A DNA stretch of 64,000 nt, from the NCBI GenBank assembly GCA_039527025.1, contig BAAAJN010000003.1, forward strand, positions 124,001 to 188,000, in the 5' to 3' direction. Origin of the DNA: Microlunatus lacustris (GTDB lineage: Bacteria; Actinomycetota; Actinomycetes; Propionibacteriales; Propionibacteriaceae). Both the position numbers and the translations under genes were made by a program. Shown here piece after piece: positions 58,474-64,000 of this stretch. The notes beneath the pieces were generated by a model. That model was not told where the DNA came from, made no database searches, and worked only from the letters and a program-made list of their open reading frames with translations. The number at the start of each line of letters is the position of its first letter. Positions within the stretch are counted from its first letter, which is position 1.

Positions 58474-59133
58474 TGCGTCCCGGCGCCGGTGGCCGAGCAG
58501 GTGCCACGCCGCTGGTGCGGTGGAGGTCCGAGAGCAGGGAACGGGACAGCGTCAGTGACTACTCGGACGCTGCTCGCCGAGCACACCGGGCCCTGCGACA
58601 TCTTCGGTGCGAGGCGACCACCGTGACACCACCAGGCCCCGCACCACAGGTGGGCTCGGTGGGCCAGCAGGTCTGAGCGGTGCTCACTCGGGTGGTCCAA
58701 CCGAGGAGACCCGCCAGGAGCGCCGTGACGGGGACCGGGACCAGCACGATCGCCCACACCCCGACCGTGGTGGGTGCAGGCAGCTTCTGCTCGGGGGCAC
58801 TGCCCCCCTGCTCGATGTCCGCCCCCGGGACCGCGACCTCGTGCCACCGCCGATCCCTGGCGCGGTTGGGCGCCATCACGAGGGCTTCCGCCTGCCCGAG
58901 AGAGGTTCGCGCCCGGAGAGACCGGGAAGGGCAGAGCAATCAGTGGTGAGCACCGGCGTGCTGCTCTGGTAGACCTGCGGGATGCACCACATCGCCCGAT
59001 CCGAGGACCCGCCGCCCATGCCTGCCGACCCCGACTCGCTTTCACGGCTGGGAGGCGGCTCCGGCGAGCGGAGGCCGGTGCTCTGCGCCGAGTCAATCGG
59101 CGGGCAGTGCGCCTCGGGCTCGCGGGAGCAGCG
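58474..59133. other. khpB-rsmG gap
   Basis: Long gap for this conserved block. Apart from the weak membrane-protein candidate on the minus strand, no RNA, repeat or operator was recognised. It must contain the rsmG promoter. Confidence 0.4.
58559..58876 (-). CDS. Hypothetical single-helix membrane protein
   Basis: A possible 105-residue frame from ATG 58876 (MAPNRARDRRWHEVAVPGAD). It has one clear transmembrane helix (VGVWAIVLVPVPVTALLAGLLG), an outer segment with two cysteines, and a basic tail. It is on the opposite strand to all neighbours in an otherwise empty 700-nt gap. No family recognised; could be a chance frame. Confidence 0.35.
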   Translation of the reverse strand: MAPNRARDRRWHEVAVPGADIEQGGSAPEQKLPAPTTVGVWAIVLVPVPVTALLAGLLGWTTRVSTAQTCWPTEPTCGAGPGGVTVVASHRRCRRARCARRAASE

Positions 59134-59739
59134 TTGAGCTCGGTCCAGCAGCAGGTCTTCGGTGCCGCGTTCGAGTCGGTAAGTCGGTATGTCGATATAC
59201 TCGCCACACGCGGCATCGAGTGGGGGCTGATCGGACCCCGGGAGGGCGACCGGCTCTGGGACCGGCACGTGCTCAACAGCGTCGCCACGGCGGACCTGCT
59301 GCCCGCCGATGCCACCGTGGCCGACGTCGGGAGTGGCGCTGGACTACCCGGCATCCCCTTGGCCTTGTTGCGTCGCGACCTCCAGGTTGCCTTGCTGGAG
59401 CCGCTGCTCCGGCGCGCAACGTTCCTCACCGAAGCCGTCGAGGAGCTCGGCCTGGGAGACCGGGTCACCGTGGTGCGCTCCCGTGCCGAGGACCACGGGG
59501 GCAGTTATGACGTGGTCGTCTCGCGCGCGCTGGCGCCGCTCCCCCGCCTGGTGGGCTGGTGCGATCCCCTGCGGCGGCCGGAAGGCCAGATCATCGCCCT
59601 CAAGGGACGGTCGGCGGCCGAGGAGCTGGCGAGCGCCAGTCGCGACCTCAGCCGTCGTGGGCTCGTCGGCGACGTGCTGACCGTGCGGGCCCACCCGTCG
59701 GTGGAGCCCACGTCGGTCGTCCGGGTCCGCTCTCGCTGA
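59134..59739 (+). CDS. rsmG: 16S rRNA (guanine(527)-N7)-methyltransferase RsmG
   Basis: About 201 residues using TTG 59134 (GGGAG upstream) as start, which fits the family N-terminus (VQQQVFGAAFESVSRYVDILATRGIEWGLIGPRE). GTG 59107 is an alternative. The SAM site is VADVGSGAGLPGIPLAL, with LLEPLLRRATFLTEAVEELGL and the catalytic-side SRALAPLPRLVGW. It modifies G527 of 16S rRNA; loss gives low-level streptomycin resistance in other species. Confidence 0.93.
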   Translation: MSSVQQQVFGAAFESVSRYVDILATRGIEWGLIGPREGDRLWDRHVLNSVATADLLPADATVADVGSGAGLPGIPLALLRRDLQVALLEPLLRRATFLTEAVEELGLGDRVTVVRSRAEDHGGSYDVVVSRALAPLPRLVGWCDPLRRPEGQIIALKGRSAAEELASASRDLSRRGLVGDVLTVRAHPSVEPTSVVRVRSR

Positions 59740-59861
59740 TCTGACCTCGTCGACGGTGGGCGGAGCGCCACGCTGGTCGGCCCACGCACGTTCGGAGCGT
59801 GGCGGTGAGCCAGGGATCGTCGCCAGCCCGGTAGCGTGAGCCGTCGAGCCGGACAGGGGTA

Positions 59862-61115
59862 ATGCTGATGGCGGTTGGTCCAGTGCGTGAGCACGAGGTG
59901 GTTCCCGGCCTGGGGTGGCCCGAGCAGGTCGATCCCGACCCGCACGTCGGATGGCCGCGTGTTCCACGTGAAACGCTCACCTGGCCGCGAGAGGTCCGCT
60001 CCAGCCCCGCGGGTGACGACGGCGGAGCGGAGCCCGTGGCTCCGGAGCCGGGCGCCTCCCCCGCTCCAGCGGAGCCTCCCCCGACCCCGGCGCCCGACGT
60101 CGAGCCGCGGGAGCATCCCGGAGGACCGGTCGACGAGCCGCCAGCGACCGCCGAGCCGGCCATCGACGCGACTCCGACGACCGAGGCGCCCTTCGTCCGG
60201 CCCCCCGGCCCGCGACGGGCACGCTTCGACGAAGCCGAGGAGGGACTTCCGCCCGCTGTGGAGGAGCCCGCGGCGGTTCCACGTGGAACGAGCGCTCCGA
60301 CAACCCTCCCCGCTCCCCCAGCTCCCCGCGTGTTCGTGGTCGCCAACCAGAAGGGCGGGGTCGGGAAGACGACGACCTCGGTGAACCTCGCTGCTGGCCT
60401 GGCGCTGGGCGGGTTGTCCGTCCTGGTCGTCGACCTCGACCCGCAGGGCAACGCTTCCACCGCTCTCGGTGTCGAGCACGCCCCTGGCACCCCAGGCACC
60501 TACGAGGTGCTCATCGGCGGCGACGCCATCGCGGAGCACGTGGTGCTCTCCAGCGAGGCGCCGAACCTGCAGGTGCTCCCCGCCTCCATCGACCTGGCGG
60601 CCGCGGAGATCGAGCTCGTCTCGGTCGTCGCGCGTGAGAACCGCCTGCTCCGGGCGCTCCGGTCGTACCTGGACGAGCACCCCATCGACTACGTGTTCAT
60701 CGACTGCCCGCCGTCGCTCGGCCTGCTGACCCTGAACGCGCTGGTGGCCGCCACCGAGATCCTCATCCCCATCCAGTGCGAGTACTACGCGCTGGAAGGG
60801 GTGTCCCAGCTGATGCGCACCATCAACATCGTCACCGGCGAGCTGAACCAAGACCTGCGGTTGACCACCGTCGTGCTGACGATGTTCGACGCACGCACCC
60901 GGCTGGCCGCCCAGGTGGCGCACGAGGTCCGGGCGCACTTCGCCGCGGAGACGTTGCCCACCGTCATCCCGCGGTCGGTGCGCATCTCCGAGGCGCCCAG
61001 CTACGGCCAGACCGTGCTCACGTACCACCCCGACTCCGCCGGAGCGGTGTCCTACCTCAAGGCCGCGCAGGAGATCGCCCTGCGCGGAGCCACCCCGACC
61101 CCGGAGGAGAACTGA
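59862..61115 (+). CDS. parA: Chromosome partitioning ATPase ParA
   Basis: A 417-residue Walker-type ATPase. Residues 1-150 are an unusual Pro/Glu-rich extension. The ATPase domain then reads VFVVANQKGGVGKTTTSVNLA (deviant Walker A with signature Lys), VLVVDLDPQGNAST, FIDCPPSLGLLTLNAL, and the DNA-binding C-terminus. Two parS-like sites lie within the extension. Its stop overlaps the parB ATG (TGATG). Alternative starts are the ATG at 59868 or a start after the first parS. Confidence 0.94.
   Translation: MLMAVGPVREHEVVPGLGWPEQVDPDPHVGWPRVPRETLTWPREVRSSPAGDDGGAEPVAPEPGASPAPAEPPPTPAPDVEPREHPGGPVDEPPATAEPAIDATPTTEAPFVRPPGPRRARFDEAEEGLPPAVEEPAAVPRGTSAPTTLPAPPAPRVFVVANQKGGVGKTTTSVNLAAGLALGGLSVLVVDLDPQGNASTALGVEHAPGTPGTYEVLIGGDAIAEHVVLSSEAPNLQVLPASIDLAAAEIELVSVVARENRLLRALRSYLDEHPIDYVFIDCPPSLGLLTLNALVAATEILIPIQCEYYALEGVSQLMRTINIVTGELNQDLRLTTVVLTMFDARTRLAAQVAHEVRAHFAAETLPTVIPRSVRISEAPSYGQTVLTYHPDSAGAVSYLKAAQEIALRGATPTPEEN
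59960..59975. promoter_or_regulatory. parS: parS site 1, inside parA
   Basis: TGTTCCACGTGAAACG, two mismatches from TGTTTCACGTGAAACA with the CACGTG core intact. Confidence 0.8.
60275..60290. promoter_or_regulatory. parS: parS site 2, inside parA
   Basis: GGTTCCACGTGGAACG, containing a perfect 14-bp palindrome GTTCCACGTGGAAC; the T/A positions flanking the core are changed to C/G relative to consensus. Confidence 0.65.
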
Positions 61116-62086
61116 TGAGCACCGCCACCGACCGCCGCGGACTGGGCCGGGGCCTGGGGGAGTTGTTCCAGCGCACCGAGCTCCCGGCGACCCCTGCGGC
61201 GGATGCCGTCGGCACCGGCGACCCAGGTCCTGGGCCGAAGACGCCGGCACCCTCGACCGCGTCGGCTCCGGCTCATCCGGTCCCGGAGGGGTCGTACTTC
61301 GCCGAGCTGGACATCGCCACCATCACCGCCAACCCGCGGCAGCCCCGGAGCGTCTTCGACGAGGAGGCGATGCAGGAACTGACCGGCTCGATCCGGGAGG
61401 TGGGGTTGCTGCAGCCGATCGTGGTCCGGCCGATCGGCGGCGAGCGGTTCGAGCTGGTGATGGGGGAGCGGCGCTGGCGGGCGTCGCAGGCGGCCGGGCT
61501 GGCGCGGATCCCGGCCATCGTCCGCCGCACCGAGGACCACGACCTCCTCCGCGACGCCCTGCTGGAGAACCTGCACCGGGCTCAGCTGAACCCGCTCGAG
61601 GAGGCTGCCGCGTACCAGCAGATGCTGGAGGACTTCGGCTGCACCCAGGAGGAGCTCGCCACCCGGATCAAGCGGTCACGCCCGCAGATCTCGAACACGA
61701 TCCGGTTGCTGCGGCTGCCTCCCACGGTCCAGCGCCGCGTCGCCGCTGGCGTGCTGAGCGCCGGGCACGCGCGGGCTCTGCTCGCCGTGCCGGATCCGCT
61801 GGGCCAGGAGCGGTTGGCCCAGCGCGTGGTGGCCGAAGGGCTGTCGGTCCGGGCGGTCGAGGAGCTCGTCGCCCTGGGGGAGACCGGCTCCGACGAGCAG
61901 CCACGACGACGCGAACGACGGGAGGCTCCGGCCCTGGCCACCGAGCTGGCCGGACGGCTGTCCGACCGGCTGGACACCCGGGTCCGGGTGGAGATGGGGC
62001 GGTCGAAGGGCCGCATCGTCGTGGACTTCGCCACCGCGGACGACCTGCAACGAATCGTCGACACCATGACGAATGTCGACAAGTAG
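61115..62086 (+). CDS. parB: Chromosome partitioning protein ParB
   Basis: A 323-residue CTP-dependent DNA clamp. The N-terminal ParA-contact segment is RRGLGRGLGELFQ. The CTP-binding ParB/Srx domain has NPRQPRSVFDEEAMQELTGSIREVGLLQPI and VMGERRWRASQAAGL, followed by ENLHRAQLNPLEEA. The helix-turn-helix is TRIKRSRPQISNTIRLLRLP, and a C-terminal dimerisation domain ends the protein. It binds the parS sites in the adjacent parA. Confidence 0.96.
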   Translation: MSTATDRRGLGRGLGELFQRTELPATPAADAVGTGDPGPGPKTPAPSTASAPAHPVPEGSYFAELDIATITANPRQPRSVFDEEAMQELTGSIREVGLLQPIVVRPIGGERFELVMGERRWRASQAAGLARIPAIVRRTEDHDLLRDALLENLHRAQLNPLEEAAAYQQMLEDFGCTQEELATRIKRSRPQISNTIRLLRLPPTVQRRVAAGVLSAGHARALLAVPDPLGQERLAQRVVAEGLSVRAVEELVALGETGSDEQPRRRERREAPALATELAGRLSDRLDTRVRVEMGRSKGRIVVDFATADDLQRIVDTMTNVDK

Positions 62087-62116
62087 GTAAATCTACATGT
62101 TCTCTCAGGTGGGACG

Positions 62117-62470
62117 TCAGCGGAGGTTCGCGGCGGACGAGGGCACCCCGCCGGAGCGCGCCTCCTCAGCGAGGATCTTCTCGCGGACGTCCTTGGTCGC
62201 TGAGCGCTCCGCGACGAAGGAGAGGAAGGGCACGGTGCCGGCCAGGGCGATCATCAGCAGCCGACGCCACGACCAGCCTGCTCGCCGACCCAGGTCGACG
62301 GCGGTGATGATCAAGATCATGTAGAGCCAGCCGTGCGGGATGCCCGTCCAGGTGACCACCCGGTCGTCCCCGTAGACGTACTTCAGCGGCAGCCCCACCA
62401 GGGTGAGCACGACCAGCAGGGTGCCCACCAGGTAGGCCATCACCCGGTAGCGGAGGAGGGCGTTGCGCAT
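62117..62470 (-). CDS. DUF3817 domain-containing membrane protein
   Basis: 117 residues with three helices: YRVMAYLVGTLLVVLTLVGLPLKYV, GIPHGWLYMILIITAVDLGRR and LLMIALAGTVPFLSFVAE. HGWLY is the DUF3817 hallmark. It ends in a charged tail. It converges with parB and lies 9 nt from SURF1, same strand. Function unknown. Confidence 0.92.
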   Translation of the reverse strand: MRNALLRYRVMAYLVGTLLVVLTLVGLPLKYVYGDDRVVTWTGIPHGWLYMILIITAVDLGRRAGWSWRRLLMIALAGTVPFLSFVAERSATKDVREKILAEEARSGGVPSSAANLR

Positions 62471-62479
62471 GGGCCGAGC

Positions 62480-63256
62480 CTACGTGGCGCGGGTGGGCTC
62501 CTCGGGCGTGAGATCGGCCACCTGCAGGGCCGCGAGCTCCTGGTCACGGGCCGCCCGGACGGCCAGGCCGACCGCGAAGGCGGCGAAGACCCACCACTGC
62601 AGCGCGTAGGCGCCGTTGCGCAGCCGCCCGCTGCCCTCGGGCAGCACCACCGGGGCGGGCTCGAGCCCCTGGGTGGCGGCCTCGGCCGGGCTGAGGGTCA
62701 CGAAACCGCTCACCAGCGGGCCCGGCCAGGTCTGGGCCAGGGTCGGCAGCCGGACGGAGCTGATCTGACCCGGCGGCAGGTCACCGGTCGGCGCCTCCTC
62801 CGAGGGCAGCAGCAGGCCGGCGGCGGCCTGCTCCCCGGCCGGTGGCGGGGGAGGGGTGCTGGCGGTGGTCACCCCCCGGACGACCGGCAGGACGTCGCCG
62901 TTGTCGAGCTGGAGCGCAGTCACCACCCGGAACCCTCCCGGTCGGTCCTCGAGGGGCACCAGCGCCTGGGTGCCGGGCCGATAGGTCCCGCGGAAGGTGA
63001 CGGTCCGGCCGTAGCCGTCGGGCACGGGCTGGCCGGCGCGGGCCACGCTGCCGACCTCGACGGGCGGGGCGGCCGCCCGCTGGTCGGCCACCGCCCGGCC
63101 CTGGCTGTGGTAAACCTCGAGCTGCCACAGACCGAGCACGACCATCACCGCGGCGACGACCAGCCCCACCAGGACGATCAGGGTCTGCCGGAGACGGATC
63201 AGCCGCACGGCGGGAGGCTCCGCGCCCTCACGCCGGTACTCGCGGCCCGGCGGCAC
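62480..63256 (-). CDS. SURF1 family cytochrome oxidase biogenesis protein
   Basis: 258 residues. The N-terminal helix is LIVLVGLVVAAVMVVLGLWQLEVYH. The periplasmic domain has VTFRGTYRPGTQALVPLEDRPGGFRVVTAL, VVRGVTTAS and a C-terminal helix QWWVFAAFAVGLAVRAARD. It helps haem insertion into cytochrome c oxidase. The start used overlaps the ligase gene by 29 nt; a GTG at 63208 (VRLIRLRQ) would remove the overlap. Confidence 0.9.
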   Translation of the reverse strand: MPPGREYRREGAEPPAVRLIRLRQTLIVLVGLVVAAVMVVLGLWQLEVYHSQGRAVADQRAAAPPVEVGSVARAGQPVPDGYGRTVTFRGTYRPGTQALVPLEDRPGGFRVVTALQLDNGDVLPVVRGVTTASTPPPPPAGEQAAAGLLLPSEEAPTGDLPPGQISSVRLPTLAQTWPGPLVSGFVTLSPAEAATQGLEPAPVVLPEGSGRLRNGAYALQWWVFAAFAVGLAVRAARDQELAALQVADLTPEEPTRAT

Positions 63257-64000
63257 CGGAGGTCGCTCCGCGGGCGGCCGCGGTCCGCACCAGGTCCGCG
63301 CACATCCGACCCAGGCTCCAGCCGGCGGCCTCGATGGCCAGCGGCACCGCGGAGGTCTCGGTCATCCCCGGTGCCACGTTCACCTCGAGGAAGACCGGCT
63401 CACCGGCGGGGGTGATGATCAGGTCGGTCCGCGAGAGATCGCGCAGCCCGAGCTCCTCGTGCACCTGGAGAGCCAGCTCGGCGCACCGGGCTGCGACGTC
63501 GGCGTCGACCTCGGCGGGGCAGAGGAAGCGGGTCGCCCCGGCCGTGTAGCGGGCGGTGTAGTCGTAGACGCCGGAGTCGGGGCGGATCTCCACCGCCGGC
63601 AGGGCGGTGGGCCCGGCGCCGCGGTCGACGACGGCCACCGTCACCTCCGTGCCCTCGACGAACTGCTCGACGACGGCCACCGCGCCGTAGGCGTAGGCGC
63701 CGACCATCGCCGCCGGCAGCTCCTCGGCCCGCAAGACCTTGCTGCACCCCAGCGCCGAGCCACCCCGGGAGGGCTTGACCATCATCGGGAAGCCGATCTG
63801 CTCCCCCAGGGCCGAGACCAGGGCCGCCGCCCCCAGCTCCCGGAAGATCTCGTGCGGCAGGGCCACCTGCACCGGCGTCCGCAGCCCCGCCTCGGCGACC
63901 ACCGTGGTGGCGATGGACTTGTCGAAGGCGACCCGCGACGCGGCGCCCACCGAACCCACGAACGGCACGCCGAGCAGGGCGAGCACCTCGCGCAGGGCTC
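63228..64000 (-). CDS. ddl: D-alanine--D-alanine ligase, partial, N-terminus outside window
   Basis: The C-terminal 257 residues of an ATP-grasp ligase making D-Ala-D-Ala for peptidoglycan. VLALLGVPFVGSVGAASRVAFDK leads to the ATP-grasp domain with FPMMVKPSRGGSALGCSKV, VVEQFVEGTEVTVAVVD, and the metal/substrate site DLIITPAGEPVFLEVNVAPGMTETSAVP (EVN..PG). The N-terminal domain continues beyond 64000. It overlaps SURF1 at its 3' end. Confidence 0.93.
   Translation of the reverse strand, partial: ALREVLALLGVPFVGSVGAASRVAFDKSIATTVVAEAGLRTPVQVALPHEIFRELGAAALVSALGEQIGFPMMVKPSRGGSALGCSKVLRAEELPAAMVGAYAYGAVAVVEQFVEGTEVTVAVVDRGAGPTALPAVEIRPDSGVYDYTARYTAGATRFLCPAEVDADVAARCAELALQVHEELGLRDLSRTDLIITPAGEPVFLEVNVAPGMTETSAVPLAIEAAGWSLGRMCADLVRTAAARGATSGAAGPRVPA

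Overview
The window is a high-GC actinobacterial chromosome segment centred on the replication origin. Evidence: the syntenic block gyrA-gyrB-dciA-recF-dnaN-(oriC)-dnaA-rpmH-rnpA-yidD-yidC-khpB-rsmG-parA-parB, two coenzyme-F420 type LLM oxidoreductases plus the relic of an F420-type split-barrel protein, mycothiol-type arsenate reductases, and heavy use of GTG starts. The style fits Geodermatophilaceae (Blastococcus, Modestobacter, Geodermatophilus). The family is an inference; the phylum is secure.

Layout. 1-5.1 kb: a partial mannonate dehydratase and an idonate-type dehydrogenase (sugar acids), gnd (usually next to dnaN in actinobacteria, here about 50 kb away), a DUF5997 / LysR-effector-domain pair and a FAD oxidoreductase. 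5.1-8.8 kb: a reductive pyrimidine (or hydantoin) degradation operon of nitrilase-type amidohydrolase, dihydropyrimidinase and F420 LLM enzyme, followed by a decayed PPOX gene. 9-16.4 kb: a decayed glycosyltransferase, a tiny DLW-39-like protein, a NarL-type two-component system and an ABC/FtsX exporter. 16.4-26 kb: an F420 enzyme, DUF3072, a secreted matrixin protease, a sortable ice-binding-like surface protein with tandem repeats, topoisomerase IB, an APC permease with a universal stress protein, and two overlapping CNNM/CorC genes behind an unusual proline-rich leader ORF. 26.6-28.8 kb: a MerR/B12-binding regulator and a GAF-ANTAR regulator.

28.8-38.9 kb is an accessory region ending next to tRNA-Ile(GAT). 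It starts with a truncated LuxR remnant and a GC-poor glycosyltransferase, continues with relics of an IS256-family transposase (one part inverted), and ends with two facing arsenic loci: arsR-dinB opposite two flavoproteins and an MFS remnant, then a tightly overlapping operon arsR-acr3-arsC-arsC-arsC-arsC. One of the four arsC paralogues is frameshifted.

38.9-64 kb is the origin domain. Replication-oriented genes run leftward from oriC (dnaN, recF, dciA, gyrB, gyrA, DUF3566) and rightward (rpmH to parB). A four-gene block of unknown membrane proteins interrupts dciA-gyrB. The dnaA-dnaN interval holds DnaA boxes, a G-rich octamer repeat, several copies of a short dispersed repeat and one of two copies of a long-hairpin element. 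The other copy sits between gyrB and gyrA; the two share single-stranded-looking cores but have different, internally complementary stems. Two parS-like sites lie inside the parA coding sequence. The window ends with DUF3817, SURF1 and a partial D-Ala-D-Ala ligase.

Leading items for follow-up: the twin hairpin element, the rare-codon, proline-rich leader ORF before the CNNM/CorC genes, the arsC quadruplication, and the unknown membrane block in the origin region.
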